DNA of 64,000 nucleotides from Nocardiopsis potens DSM 45234 (GCF_000341105.1 NZ_ANBB01000027.1:62001-126000); one strand, 5' to 3'; positions 16,072 to 25,242 are shown, numbered from the stretch's first letter. The notes: generated by a model not told the origin, from the letters alone. A program made the numbers and translations.

Positions 16072-17205
16072 ATGGCCGAATTCTCGATGCCAGGATACGT
16101 CGCGGTCGTCCTGGGAACGCGCCCGGAAATGATCAAACTGGCGCCGCTCGTGCGCGAACTGGGGGAGCGGGTCCGGGTCATCCACACCGGCCAGCACTGG
16201 GGCCAGGAGATGTCCGGCGCCTTCCTCGAAGGGCTGGGCATGCCCGAGCCGGTGCGGCTGCCCGGCATCGGCGGCCACACCCGCGGCCGGCAGATCGGGG
16301 TCGCACTCGATCTGATGGACGAGATGTTCCGCGCGCAGCGCCCCACCGCGGTCGTGGTGCAGGGCGACACCAACTCCACGGTCGCCGGCGCCCTCGCCGC
16401 GAACAGCACCGGCGTCCCGCTCGTGCACGTCGAGGCCGGGCTGCGCAGCAACGACCGGAACATGCCCGAGGAGTACAACCGGATCGTCACCGACAACCTC
16501 TCCGACGTGCTCTGCGCCGCCACCGAGCTGAACCGGCTCAACCTGCTGCACGAGGGCATGGACCCGGACATGATCAAGGTCACCGGCAACACGGTGGTCG
16601 AGGTCGTGCAGGACTCGCTGCCCGCCCCCGAGGAGCGGGAGCGGATGCTGCGCCGGATGGGCGTGCGCCCCGACGAGTACGTGCTGGCCACGATCCACCG
16701 CCCGGAGAACACCGACCACCCCGAGCAGCTCTCCGCGATCCTGCACGAGCTGTCCGACCTGGTGCGCACCACCGGCCGCCCCGTCCTCTTCCCCATGCAC
16801 CCGCGGACCGGCAACGCCGTGGCCCAGGACGGCCTGGAGCACCTGCTGGAGGGGGTCACCGTCACCGAACCGCTGGGCTACGCCGACTTCCTCGCCCTGG
16901 CCCGCCACGCCGCGCTGCTCATCTCCGACTCCGGCGGCATCCAGGAGGAGTGCACCGTCCTCAAGCGGCCGCTGCTGGTGGTCCGCCGCTCCACCGAGCG
17001 GCCCGAGGCGGTCGACGCCGGGTTCGCCCGGCTGGTGCGCCCCGGCCCGGAGCTGGGCGTGGCCGCCCAGGAGCGGCTGGAGCGCACCGCCGACCTGCTC
17101 GCCGCCCTGGCCCCGCTGCCCAGCCCCTACGGCGACGGCACCGCCTCCGCCCGCATCGCCGAGCTGGTCGGCGGCCCGGTCGCGGTGCCCGCCACCGCGG
17201 TCTGA
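16072..17205 (+). CDS. wecB: UDP-N-acetylglucosamine 2-epimerase (non-hydrolysing)
   Basis: The 377-aa protein begins with VVLGTRPEMIKLAPLV and contains QGDTNSTVAGALAA, HVEAGLRSND (catalytic acidic residues around 120), EEYNRIVTDNLSD, GNTVVEVV, IHRPENTD and DSGGIQEEC, the full series of WecB/MnaA motifs. It interconverts UDP-GlcNAc and UDP-ManNAc in the cytoplasm. It is followed after 11 bp by a membrane glycosyltransferase, so UDP-ManNAc is probably used by that enzyme. GGAGAGGTT lies about 10 nt before ATG 16072. Confidence 0.93.
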   Translation: MAEFSMPGYVAVVLGTRPEMIKLAPLVRELGERVRVIHTGQHWGQEMSGAFLEGLGMPEPVRLPGIGGHTRGRQIGVALDLMDEMFRAQRPTAVVVQGDTNSTVAGALAANSTGVPLVHVEAGLRSNDRNMPEEYNRIVTDNLSDVLCAATELNRLNLLHEGMDPDMIKVTGNTVVEVVQDSLPAPEERERMLRRMGVRPDEYVLATIHRPENTDHPEQLSAILHELSDLVRTTGRPVLFPMHPRTGNAVAQDGLEHLLEGVTVTEPLGYADFLALARHAALLISDSGGIQEECTVLKRPLLVVRRSTERPEAVDAGFARLVRPGPELGVAAQERLERTADLLAALAPLPSPYGDGTASARIAELVGGPVAVPATAV

Positions 17206-17216
17206 GGCGGGGCCGC

Positions 17217-18617
17217 ATGTTCGACGCGACCCTGATGCTGACGGTGCTGCTCACCGCCGTCCTCGTCTACACGGTCCTGGTCTCCGTCCGCTACGTGCTG
17301 TACTGGTCGGCCTCCTACTACTTCCACCACAAGGCCGGCAAGGGCCTCCGCGACCTGCCCCCGGGCGACCCGTCCGCGTTCACCTGGCACTTCCTGGTGC
17401 CCTGCCGGGACGAGGAGGTGGTCATCGCCGAGACCATGGACCGGCTGCGGGAGCGCTTCCCCGAGGCGCACGTGTGGGTCATCGACGACGACAGCGACGA
17501 CGCCACCGGCGAGATCGTCGCCGAGCGCGCCGACCGGGACGCCAGGGTGCACCTGCTCACCCGCCGCCGCCCCGACGCGCGCGTCGGCAAGGGCGCCGCG
17601 CTCAACGCCGCCTACCGGGCGCTCAACGCCTGGCTGCCGGAGGGCACCGACCGCACCCGCCACATCACCTGCGTGGTCGACGCCGACGGCGACCTGGCGC
17701 CCGGCGCGCTGGAGCTGCTCGCCTCGCCGCGCGCCTTCGGCGACCCGGAACTGGGCGCGGCCCAGGTCGGCGTGCGGATGCGCAACGCCGGGGACACCCG
17801 CCCGCTGGCCGGCCAGGGCGCCCTGGCCAACGCCTACGCGCACTGGCTGGCGCGGATGCAGGACGTGGAGTTCTCCGCGATCAACAACGGCATGCAGCTG
17901 CTCCGCGAGCGCACGAGGTCGGTCGGGCTGGGCGGCAACGGCCAGTTCGGCCGGCTCAGCGCGCTCGACGCGATCGCCGGCGAGGACGAGGCCCCGTGGC
18001 CGCCGCACGCGCTGCTCGAAGACTACGTGTGCGGCCTGGAGATGCACCTGGCCGGGATCAAGGTGATCCACGTCGAGAACACCCACGTCTCCCAGGAGGG
18101 CCTGGTCACCACGCGCCGGTTCCTCACCCAGCGCACCCGGTGGGCCCAGGGCAACCTGCAGTGCCTGCGCTACTCCTACCGGCTGGCGCGCTCTCCGCGC
18201 ATCCCGTTCGCCGGGCACCTGGAGACCATGTACACCTTCACCCAGCCGCTGGTGGCGGCGGTGCTGGCGATCATCGCCGCGGCGACGCTCGCGACGATGG
18301 CCTTCGGCCCGTACGAGAACCCGCAGCTGTCGGGGTACGACTTCGGCCGGTTCACGCTGCTGGGCCTGGGGATCCTGCTGCTGTCGGCGGTCCCCATCGT
18401 GCTGTGGGGCCTGCGCTACCGCGTCGGCCGCTACCCCGGCGAGCGCTGGTGGGTCGGCCTGCTGTGGGGGGTGGGCCTGTGGATCTACGCCTACCACCTG
18501 ATCCCGGTCTCACTGCGCGCCCTCTACCGCATCGCCCGCGGCCGCAACGGCTGGGCCAAGACCCGCCGCAACGCCGAACTGACGGCGGTCACCGCCCCCA
18601 CCGCCCGCGAGGACTGA
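17217..18617 (+). CDS. Processive family-2 membrane glycosyltransferase (BcsA/HasA/NodC-like)
   Basis: The 466-aa protein has a TM helix at about residues 5-27, then a GT-A domain with PCRDEE, DDDSDD (89-94), DADGDL (155-160), LLEDY (about 266-270) and QRTRW (305-309), the D,D,D,QxxRW signature of processive synthases. Three further hydrophobic stretches follow at about 340-365, 380-402 and 415-440. It polymerises a sugar nucleotide and exports the chain through its membrane channel. Coupling with wecB suggests a ManNAc- or GlcNAc-containing polymer; no modification genes are adjacent. Confidence 0.88.
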   Translation: MFDATLMLTVLLTAVLVYTVLVSVRYVLYWSASYYFHHKAGKGLRDLPPGDPSAFTWHFLVPCRDEEVVIAETMDRLRERFPEAHVWVIDDDSDDATGEIVAERADRDARVHLLTRRRPDARVGKGAALNAAYRALNAWLPEGTDRTRHITCVVDADGDLAPGALELLASPRAFGDPELGAAQVGVRMRNAGDTRPLAGQGALANAYAHWLARMQDVEFSAINNGMQLLRERTRSVGLGGNGQFGRLSALDAIAGEDEAPWPPHALLEDYVCGLEMHLAGIKVIHVENTHVSQEGLVTTRRFLTQRTRWAQGNLQCLRYSYRLARSPRIPFAGHLETMYTFTQPLVAAVLAIIAAATLATMAFGPYENPQLSGYDFGRFTLLGLGILLLSAVPIVLWGLRYRVGRYPGERWWVGLLWGVGLWIYAYHLIPVSLRALYRIARGRNGWAKTRRNAELTAVTAPTARED

Positions 18618-18705
18618 CCCGGAGGCGGAAGGCCGCGGCCCCGGTGCCCTCGGCGCCCGGGCCCGCGAAGAGGCCTCCCCGCTCCGACGGACCGGGGCAG
18701 ACGGC

Positions 18706-19029
18706 TCATTCGAGCTCGGGACGGCGGTCCTCGGCCCGCTCCGGCGCCTCGCGCGAGGAGTCGGAGTGGCCGACGAAGACCCCGGCGGTATGGGAGGCGC
18801 CCAGGTGCGCCCAGACGGAGGGCTCGTACGACCGCTGCTCCGGGGCGGGGGCCAGCTTGTAGGAGGCCAGCGGTACGCCCTCCCGGTCCACCACCGTGAT
18901 CTGCTCGGGGACGAACGGGCCGCCGCTCAGCCGGAGTACCGGCACTCCGTGCCGCTCCTCCACGGCGAGCAGGCCCCGGTCCTCCTCGGAGAGGTCGGAC
19001 AGCGGCACCGGGGGCTTCTTCTCGGCCAT
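18706..19029 (-). CDS. Conserved-looking hypothetical protein, 107 aa
   Basis: ATG 19029 (MAEKKPPVPLSDLSEEDRGL) is chosen because GAGGAGGAAGCAGGAG lies just before it; the open frame continues to 19176 without a comparable site. The protein has a short beta-rich middle (VPVLRLSGGPFVPEQITVVD, GVPLASYKL) and a charged C terminus (SSREAPERAEDRRPELE). No hydrophobic segments are present. I do not recognise the family. It is convergent with the polysaccharide synthase gene. Confidence 0.65.
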   Translation of the reverse strand: MAEKKPPVPLSDLSEEDRGLLAVEERHGVPVLRLSGGPFVPEQITVVDREGVPLASYKLAPAPEQRSYEPSVWAHLGASHTAGVFVGHSDSSREAPERAEDRRPELE

Positions 19030-19373
19030 CTCCTGCTTCCTCCTCTGCGGTCGAAGGTCGGAACCAGAGGAGTCAATACCCTCTGTGTCCGCATGGACAC
19101 CATGCGCTCTCATTCGGTGTCGCCGCCGGGGCCGCTTTCGGTCTCCCGAATCGCCGCCTCTCTCGGCCCCGGTCAAGGTTGTGGCCTGCGGAAACGCGGC
19201 CCGGTGGAGCCTGTCGGCCCTGTATCGGCGGAGATCCGGCGGAACGGCGGATGGAACGGCCCGGGGCGGAGAAGGATGGGGGCGGCCGCCCGCCCTCCCC
19301 GGCGGGCGGCGGCACGGCGGGGCGGTGCGTCACCGGGCGGCCCGCCCGCGATCCCACCACAGGGAAGGACCCG
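19030..19373. other. Divergent intergenic region
   Basis: 344 bp separate the hypothetical gene and the acetyltransferase gene. GACACC-14 nt-GGTGTC (19096-19121) is a possible operator. No consensus promoter or coding region is visible. Confidence 0.35.
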
Positions 19374-20174
19374 ATGGCACACAGCGCGGAGACGATCGAA
19401 TCGCTGGGGCAGCTCACCATGGGCTGGCGCGGACTGGTGCTCGACCGCACCGCGGGCGCCGACGTGCGGGACCTGCCGGGCATCGCCGTCCGCTGGGCCG
19501 ACTGCCGGTTCCCCTTCTGGAACTGCATCGCCCTGACCGACATCGGCGCGGACGCGGCGCTCACCGGGAAGCGCCTGGAGCAGGCGGCCGACATCATGCG
19601 CGCCAAGGAGCACCCCGGGTTCCTCTGGCTCTTCGAGGACCTGCTCGAAGAGGGGGCCCGAGCCGGGCTGCGCGCCGCCGCCGAGAAGGCCGGCCTCGAA
19701 TACGCCTTCCCCGGCACCGGGATGGCCGGGGACCTCCTCCCGATCCCCGAACCCTCCCACCCGGACCTGGAGTTCGTCCGCGTCTCCACCGACGAGCACC
19801 TGGAGGCCTACGCCGACATCAACTCGCGCGCCTACGGCTTCCCGATCGAGGCCGGCCGGGACGGGATCGGCGGGTCCGCGCTGTGGAAGAGCGGCGTCCA
19901 CGCCTACCTCGGCCTGCGCGGAGGCACCCCGGTGACCGGTGCCGCGACGCTGGAGGCGGACGGCCGCCTGTTCACCGTCCTGGTCGCCACGGACCCCGAA
20001 TGGGAGCGCCGCGGCTACGGTGAGGCGGTCACCCGCAAGGCCCTGTACGAGGGCTCCCGGGCCACCGGCCTGACCCGCGCCACCCTGCACGCCACCGAGG
20101 CGGGGGCGCCGCTCTACCCCCGCATCGGCTTCGAGCCGAACACCCCGATCCACTTCTACGGACTGAAGGGCTGA
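19374..20174 (+). CDS. GNAT-family acetyltransferase
   Basis: The 266-aa protein has an N-terminal domain of unknown role and a C-terminal GNAT fold: SRAYGFPIEAG, GTPVTGAATLEADGRLFTVL, then the acetyl-CoA motif VATDPEWERRGYGEAVTRKA (about residues 203-222) and LHATEAGAPLYPRIGFEP. AGGGAAGGA precedes ATG 19374. Two-domain GNATs of this length transfer acetyl groups to small amines or peptides; the substrate is unknown. Confidence 0.88.
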   Translation: MAHSAETIESLGQLTMGWRGLVLDRTAGADVRDLPGIAVRWADCRFPFWNCIALTDIGADAALTGKRLEQAADIMRAKEHPGFLWLFEDLLEEGARAGLRAAAEKAGLEYAFPGTGMAGDLLPIPEPSHPDLEFVRVSTDEHLEAYADINSRAYGFPIEAGRDGIGGSALWKSGVHAYLGLRGGTPVTGAATLEADGRLFTVLVATDPEWERRGYGEAVTRKALYEGSRATGLTRATLHATEAGAPLYPRIGFEPNTPIHFYGLKG

Positions 20175-20414
20175 GCGGGCGCGGGCCCGGGGCCGGGGAA
20201 CGCGGAGGAAGGCGCCCCGGCCCGCCCGGCGGCCGGACGGGAGAGGTGTGCACGCGGAGCGCCCGACCGCCCTCCGGCGTCCGTGCCGGCGCGGAGGAGG
20301 GGGCGGGGACCCCGAGCGGCTCCGCGAAGCGGAACCGTCGCGCAGTGGATTTCAACGACCGCTCTACGCTCGCGTCCGGGGCTTCGGAATCCTCGCGCAG
20401 GTGTCCGCGCGCCT

Positions 20415-21572
20415 TCAGAACCGGAGGTCCGGATCGTCCAGCCAGACCCGGTGGGCGCCGTCCGCGCCGACCGTCAGGCCGAACCGCCCGATCCCCGGGC
20501 GGCCCGCGCCGGCCCACCACCGGTACGCGGCCTCCACCTCGTCCCACAGCCGGCGCGGACCGGACTGGTGCACCTGGGCCCTCCCCGCCCCGGAGGGGAA
20601 CCGCACCAGGGCCCAGGACCGGTCCTCCGGGGCGTAGAACCAGGCGACGCGTGCACCGTCGTCCTGGCCGCCGCGGGCGTGCACGCAGCGCGGCACCTTC
20701 AGGCCGACGGCGAAGTCCAGCGCGCCGTAAGGGTCATCGGAGAAGGCCTCCCGCTCGGTCAGGGCGGTGGAGGACACCTCCCCGGGCCAGTCGGTCACCA
20801 GGGCCTCGTGGTCGGGCCAGGCGAGCCGCTGCGAGCGCGCCTTCATGAACTGCGCGGGGCCGGTGAACCGGCCGCTCGCGCTCTCGCCGTCCTCGGCGAC
20901 CACCAGCCGCGCGATCCCGTCCAGCGGGCTGTAGTCGGTTCCCCAGGGGACGAGGACCACCCCGCCCGGCCGGGTCTGGGAGATCCAGGCGGACGGGACC
21001 GAGCGCAGCCCGCAGGTGGCGATCACCCGGTCGAACGGAGCCCGCTCCGGACGGCCGAGCAGGCCGTCGCCGGCGACCACGGCGGGGCGGAACCCCGCCC
21101 GGTGCAGGTTGTCCGCCGCCGTCGCGGCCAGCCCGGCGTCCACCTCGACGGTGGTCACCGCGCCGTCGCCCAGCCGGGCGGAGAGCAGGGCGGCGTTCCA
21201 CCCGGTCCCGGTGCCGACCTCCAGCACGCTCATGCCCGGGCGCGCGTCCAGGTCGCGCAGCATGGAGAAGACCAGGGACGGCATCGACGCCGAGGAGGTG
21301 TAGAGCCCTCCGGGCGACGCCCCGCCGTGCCGCCCGTCGTCCCACTGCACGGTGATCGGGACGTCCGCCTCGGCCCACCGGGACCAGGCCTCGGGGTCGG
21401 TCCGTCGGTCGACGGCCGCGCTCTCGCCGGTGGCGGGATCGAAGGGCCACATCACCTCTGGGAGGAACCCGGACCGGGGCACCGCCTCGAAGGCGTCCGC
21501 CCACTCAGGGGATATGGCCCCGGTGTCGGAGAGCAGCCGCAGTAGTGCGGCACGGGGAGGGGACGGACTCAT
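20415..21572 (-). CDS. Protein-L-isoaspartate O-methyltransferase-like enzyme
   Basis: The 385-aa product has the PCMT pattern: an N-terminal AFEAVPRSGFLPEVMWPFD region, SSASMPSLVFSML, motif I VLEVGTGTGWNAALLSARLG at about residues 114-133, VTTVEVD, DRVIATCGLRSVP and GGVVLVPWGT. The extra 180 C-terminal residues are typical of long actinobacterial PCMT relatives, which sometimes sit in peptide (FxLD/lanthipeptide) loci. I examined 21573-21774 and found no precursor-peptide ORF, so a stand-alone repair or modification enzyme is more likely. Confidence 0.8.
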   Translation of the reverse strand: MSPSPPRAALLRLLSDTGAISPEWADAFEAVPRSGFLPEVMWPFDPATGESAAVDRRTDPEAWSRWAEADVPITVQWDDGRHGGASPGGLYTSSASMPSLVFSMLRDLDARPGMSVLEVGTGTGWNAALLSARLGDGAVTTVEVDAGLAATAADNLHRAGFRPAVVAGDGLLGRPERAPFDRVIATCGLRSVPSAWISQTRPGGVVLVPWGTDYSPLDGIARLVVAEDGESASGRFTGPAQFMKARSQRLAWPDHEALVTDWPGEVSSTALTEREAFSDDPYGALDFAVGLKVPRCVHARGGQDDGARVAWFYAPEDRSWALVRFPSGAGRAQVHQSGPRRLWDEVEAAYRWWAGAGRPGIGRFGLTVGADGAHRVWLDDPDLRF

Positions 21573-21774
21573 TTCTCGCGTCGGCCCGGGGGCGGGCCGC
21601 TGTCGGGGTGCGGGGGAGGAGGCGGAGGAAGTGGTCGGGGCGGGGGCTGCCGGGGCCCTTCGTGCTTTCCCATGCGTGGATTCCCTGGGAAGTCGGGGTG
21701 TTCAGGGCAATGGTAATGAGGTGGTCACTCTGAGTGCCAGAGGCTGGGGGTGGAGGTGCTGGTCCGGAGGCGGT

Positions 21775-22173
21775 TCAGGTGCGCGGAGTGAACCACAGCC
21801 GGTTGATCCCGCCGTCGGTGTAGTCCACGGTGATCTCGGTGCCCGCCGGGATGTCGGCGACGGCGGTGATGTGCAGGGCGGAGGCGGCGAAGTCCTTGCG
21901 GTACCGGGCCAGCGGCTCGGCGGCGTGGTTGTACAGGGTGCCGTAGCCCAGCGCGATGCCGACCGCGCCGCCCTCCCAGTTGAAGTAGTACTCGTAGAGC
22001 AGGGTGCCGTCCACCGGCGGCCGGTCGGCGGCGGGCAGCACCAGCACCGGGCAGAGTTCGACCAGGTCCCCCGCCCGGAAACCGCGGAGCGCGAACACGC
22101 CCCGCCCGTGCACGGCCGAGGCGCGCACCTCCAGGCCGCCGGCGCCGCACACGTGCTCCCCGCGCCCGCTCAC
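21775..22173 (-). CDS. SET-domain protein-lysine methyltransferase-like protein
   Basis: GTG 22173 overlaps the upstream stop codon (GTGA), so the 132-aa protein is translationally coupled. It consists almost only of a SET domain: AVHGRGVFALRGFRAGDLVE near the start, YEYYFNW, YGTLYNHAAEPLARY (the NH motif) and AGTEITVDYTDGG, matching the SAM and substrate motifs of bacterial stand-alone SET proteins. The likely target is a lysine in a protein, possibly histone-like or ribosomal, but that is unknown. It pairs with a second methyltransferase gene. Confidence 0.82.
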   Translation of the reverse strand: MSGRGEHVCGAGGLEVRASAVHGRGVFALRGFRAGDLVELCPVLVLPAADRPPVDGTLLYEYYFNWEGGAVGIALGYGTLYNHAAEPLARYRKDFAASALHITAVADIPAGTEITVDYTDGGINRLWFTPRT

Positions 22174-23105
22174 GCCCGCACCGCCCGGTACCAGTGGTCC
22201 GGTTCGCCGAGCATGCCCAGGTCGCCGACACGGTCGATTCGGTCGCGGTGGTAGGGCGACCACTCCGCGACCGGCCCGGCGTCGGTCAGCTCCAGCCCGG
22301 CCCGGGCGAACTGCTCGGCCAGGACGTCGTCAGGGACGGCCAGCTTCTCGTAGGTGTGCGGCGGGACGACGGTCCGCCCGGTGGCGGCCTCCACCACCTC
22401 GCAGGCCACCGACAGCACGGCCATCGGGGTCCCGTCCAGCGGGCGCAGCGTGCGGCGCCTGCGGTCGACCGCCTCCACGTCGCCGTCCGGGCCGCGGTAC
22501 AGCTCCGGCCACTCGGTCGTCCCGTCCCCGGCGTCCGGGGCGTAGCGGCCGCCCGCGTAGTCGAAGACCAGCACCCCGCCGGGGGCCAGCGCGCCGGCCA
22601 GGGCGGCGATGAACCGCTCGTGCCCGCCGGGGTCGGTGACATCGCCGAGGCTGTTGCCGCCCATGAACGCGAACTCCGCGCCGCCCGGCGGGAGTGCCCG
22701 CGCGGCGGCCCGGACATCGCCGTGCCGCACGTCCAGCCGGGGCCGGAAGGGTGCGGGGACGTTGCGGGCCAGCCCCGCCTCCAGTGCGCCCCGGGACAGG
22801 TCCACGCAGACCAGCCGCTCCGCGCCCGCCTCCAGCAGCGGGGCGGCGTGCCGGAGGGGGCCGCAGCACGGCAGGTAGACCAGGGAGGGGAGCGGGCGCC
22901 CGTACACCCGCAGGGCGGCCGCGACCTCCGCCCGGCTCAGCTCCGCGTCGAAGTGGATCTCGCCGGCCAGCCGCATCAGCGGCTCGCTGTCGTAGTGCTC
23001 GCCGACCATCCGCATCAGTCCGGGGTCCACCAGGTCGAGGCCGTCCAGTTCGGTCACGCCGCCGGTCTCGGTCGCGCTGCTCGTCTCGGCCATGCCGTGG
23101 GCCAT
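22170..23105 (-). CDS. SAM-dependent methyltransferase coupled to a SET gene
   Basis: ATG 23105 has GAGGAGGCGG just upstream. The 311-aa protein has a helical N terminus (LVDPGLMRMVGEHYDSEPLM), then VYLPCCGPLRHAAPLL (motif I, a CCG variant of GxGxG), ERLVCVDLSRGALE, RHGDVRAAARALPPGGAEFA, FMGGNSLGDV and PGGVLVFDYAG, a class I methyltransferase. The unusual motif I and coupling to SET suggest a small two-gene modification unit. Substrate unknown. Confidence 0.8.
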   Translation of the reverse strand: MAHGMAETSSATETGGVTELDGLDLVDPGLMRMVGEHYDSEPLMRLAGEIHFDAELSRAEVAAALRVYGRPLPSLVYLPCCGPLRHAAPLLEAGAERLVCVDLSRGALEAGLARNVPAPFRPRLDVRHGDVRAAARALPPGGAEFAFMGGNSLGDVTDPGGHERFIAALAGALAPGGVLVFDYAGGRYAPDAGDGTTEWPELYRGPDGDVEAVDRRRRTLRPLDGTPMAVLSVACEVVEAATGRTVVPPHTYEKLAVPDDVLAEQFARAGLELTDAGPVAEWSPYHRDRIDRVGDLGMLGEPDHWYRAVRA

Positions 23106-23436
23106 CCCGCCGCCTCCTCGCCGCCGTCCGCACCGCCCGGGCCGGTCCATTCCCGGCAGAGCGATGATCACCGATGGCGATGGCATCCGCGCCGAGAGTG
23201 GCCGGATCCGGCCGCCGGAACGCCGCTCGCCCGGGCCCCTTCCGGCGTCTCGACCGGCCGCCGGGCCGAGGGCGGCCCCCGCGTGGCCGGGGAATTTACC
23301 CGTCCTCGGCCGACCGCTGATCGATCCGTTCCATGGAACCGCCGCAGAGTGATTCGGAGCGGCCCGCCGCCGGTGCCCCGGCCCCGGCGGGAGCGGCCGG
23401 GGAGAGGGAACGGGAGTAGGGAGCGGAGGGAACGAG
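23106..23436. other. Divergent intergenic region with two palindromes
   Basis: 331 bp between the methyltransferase gene and the membrane protein gene. GGCCGGATCCGGCC (23200-23213) and GTTCCATGGAAC (23328-23339) are perfect palindromes and possible regulator sites. No gene is seen. Confidence 0.4.
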
Positions 23437-23943
23437 ATGGGCGGATGGCGGGTGTTCGCCTCCTGCATGCTGATCTTCGCGGGGGCGGTCAATCTCCTCC
23501 AGGGGATGGTGGCGTCGTTCAATCCCGGCTTCTACACGGCGCCGGACGGGGAGATCCTGGTCTTCGACTACGCCTGGTGGGGGGTCTCCCTGGCGGTGTG
23601 GGGCGCGGTGCTCCTGCTGGCGGGGTTCGCGGCGCTGTCCGGGCGGATGTGGGCGCGCGCGGTGGGCGTGGTAGCCGCCGGGCTGAACGCGTTCGCGCAG
23701 CTCGCGTTCTTGGAGGCCTACCCGGTGTGGTCGGTGGTGGCCCTCGTCGTCGACGGCCTGGTGGTCTACGGGCTGACCGCCGGATGGCGCGACAGGGAAG
23801 CGGCGGTGCCCCGGATCGACTCCGAGCGCGAGGCCTACCGGTCCGGCCACCGGGACGCCGACGAGGCCCCGGTGCCCGGGGACGAGACGCGTGAACCGGA
23901 GCGCCCGCTGCACTTCGGCCGGCACGAGCAGGGGTTCGGCTGA
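23437..23943 (+). CDS. Small four-helix membrane protein
   Basis: The 168-aa protein has four hydrophobic segments (VFASCMLIFAGAVNLLQGMV, WWGVSLAVWGAVLLLAGFAA, AVGVVAAGLNAFAQLAFL and WSVVALVVDGLVVYGLTAGW) and a hydrophilic acidic tail from about residue 115. This resembles the DUF7144-type integral membrane proteins common in actinomycetes. Function is unknown. Probably monocistronic. Confidence 0.75.
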   Translation: MGGWRVFASCMLIFAGAVNLLQGMVASFNPGFYTAPDGEILVFDYAWWGVSLAVWGAVLLLAGFAALSGRMWARAVGVVAAGLNAFAQLAFLEAYPVWSVVALVVDGLVVYGLTAGWRDREAAVPRIDSEREAYRSGHRDADEAPVPGDETREPERPLHFGRHEQGFG

Positions 23944-24016
23944 TCGGACGCGGGTGATGGGCGGCCGCCCTCGGAGGTTCGGCGGCCGCCCGAGCAGGGG
24001 TTCGGTGGTGAAGGCG

Positions 24017-24346
24017 TCAGAAGGCGTCGCGCTTGGCGGCGTCGAGGAAGGCCCGCCACTCGGGGGAGGGGAAGAGGAGCGCCCCGAGGTCCCTGTGCTT
24101 GGTGTCGCGCATGGCGCTCACCCGGGGGGCGTCGGCGACCTCCACGCAGTCCTGGCCTTCGGCCTGGCTATAGGTGGACTTGCGGAACGCCGAGCTTGCC
24201 GGGAAGGCGGCGACTTCCACGCAGTTGTTGCTGTTGGCGTTGGTGTAGCTGGACGTACGCCATGCCGGGCTCGCCGGGAGAACGGCGATCTCGACGCACT
24301 CTCCGCGGTCTGTGCTGTAGCTGGACTTGCGGAAGACCGCTTCCAT
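24017..24346 (-). CDS. DUF397 protein with three tandem repeats
   Basis: The 109-aa protein contains the DUF397 motif (F/W-RKSSYS-x(5-8)-CVEVA) three times: FRKSSYSTDRGECVEIAVLP, WRTSSYTNANSNNCVEVAAF and FRKSTYSQAEGQDCVEVADA. They are followed by DTKHRDLGALLFPSPEWRAF, the usual C-terminal DUF397 end. Most family members have one or two copies. The ATG is preceded by AAGGAGAGG and lies 11 bp after the XRE stop, so it is the second gene of that operon. DUF397 proteins partner with XRE regulators in actinomycete signalling; the mechanism is poorly known. Confidence 0.9.
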   Translation of the reverse strand: MEAVFRKSSYSTDRGECVEIAVLPASPAWRTSSYTNANSNNCVEVAAFPASSAFRKSTYSQAEGQDCVEVADAPRVSAMRDTKHRDLGALLFPSPEWRAFLDAAKRDAF

Positions 24347-24357
24347 GGGCCTCTCCT

Positions 24358-25200
24358 TCAGAGCTGCGTTGCCAGGTGCTTCAGGCGTTCTCGGGACTGG
24401 GGGACCGAAAGCGCGGATGCATGTACATGGTCGTAGAGCAAGCTATAGCGCTGGTGATCTTGCCGGGTCTCCAGGTACAGCCCGTCCGTCGCAGTCTCCA
24501 CGTGGACGACAGGCGGGTCTTCCGGGAACTCCAGAAGCACGAAGTGCCCAGTAAGACCTGCGTGGGCGCCTGCGGAGAACGGCAGTACCTGAAGGTGAAC
24601 GTTTTCGTGCTCCTGGCCGACGGTCAGCAGGTGTTCGAGCTGCTCACGCATCACCTTGGGGCCACCGACAGGGCGAACGAGGGCGGCTTCATCGATGATC
24701 GCCCAGAGGCGGGGAGGATGGTCCGCGCTCAAGATCTGCTGGCGCTCCATTCGGATGGCCACTCTGCGCGCGATGACATCCTCTTTGGTGCCGAACCCGC
24801 GCATGAGAGCTTCCGCATAGGCGGAGGTCTGAAGGAGACCGGGTACGACCCCGAGCTGAAAGGTCCGGATGACCGACGCCTCGGCCTCCAGGCCGATGTA
24901 GGTCCCGTTGCCCAGCAGGTCATCGTGCGCCGCCCACCAGCCCTTCTGGCGTGATTGGCGGGCCAGCTCGATCAGTGCCTCCCGGCGGCTCCCGTCTTCG
25001 ACCTTGTACAGGTCGAGCAGGTCCTTGATGTCACGGGGGTTGGGACGTTTCCACTCGTTCCGCTCCATCCGGGTGATCTTGCTGGTGTCCCATTCGAGCT
25101 GCTTCGCGGCCTGGCTGGCGGTGAGCCCCGCGGTTTCGCGGAGTCGGCGCAGTTCGAGACTGAGCCGCCGTCGGCGGACTGTCGGGCTGTACCTCGGCAT
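24358..25200 (-). CDS. XRE-family regulator of the DUF397-associated type
   Basis: ATG 25200 is chosen because GGAAGG lies 9 nt upstream, while the alternative ATG 25209 has none at good spacing. The 280-aa protein has an N-terminal HTH (LRRLRETAGLTASQAAKQLE, WDTSKITRMERNE) and the long DUF5753-like region with RTFQLGVVPGLLQTSAYAEA and HLQVLPFSAGAHAGLTGHFV. This BldB/WhiJ-like family regulates development and antibiotic production in streptomycetes. It likely binds the repeats at 25243-25298. Confidence 0.92.
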   Translation of the reverse strand: MPRYSPTVRRRRLSLELRRLRETAGLTASQAAKQLEWDTSKITRMERNEWKRPNPRDIKDLLDLYKVEDGSRREALIELARQSRQKGWWAAHDDLLGNGTYIGLEAEASVIRTFQLGVVPGLLQTSAYAEALMRGFGTKEDVIARRVAIRMERQQILSADHPPRLWAIIDEAALVRPVGGPKVMREQLEHLLTVGQEHENVHLQVLPFSAGAHAGLTGHFVLLEFPEDPPVVHVETATDGLYLETRQDHQRYSLLYDHVHASALSVPQSRERLKHLATQL

Positions 25201-25242
25201 GGGGGTCATCCTTCCAGTCGTTGGGTCGGTACTCAGAGTGCA

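Noticed and set aside
21573-21774. FxLD-type precursor peptide upstream of the PCMT-like gene
   Set aside because: No short frame with the FxLD pattern or a suitable ribosome-binding site was found on either strand.
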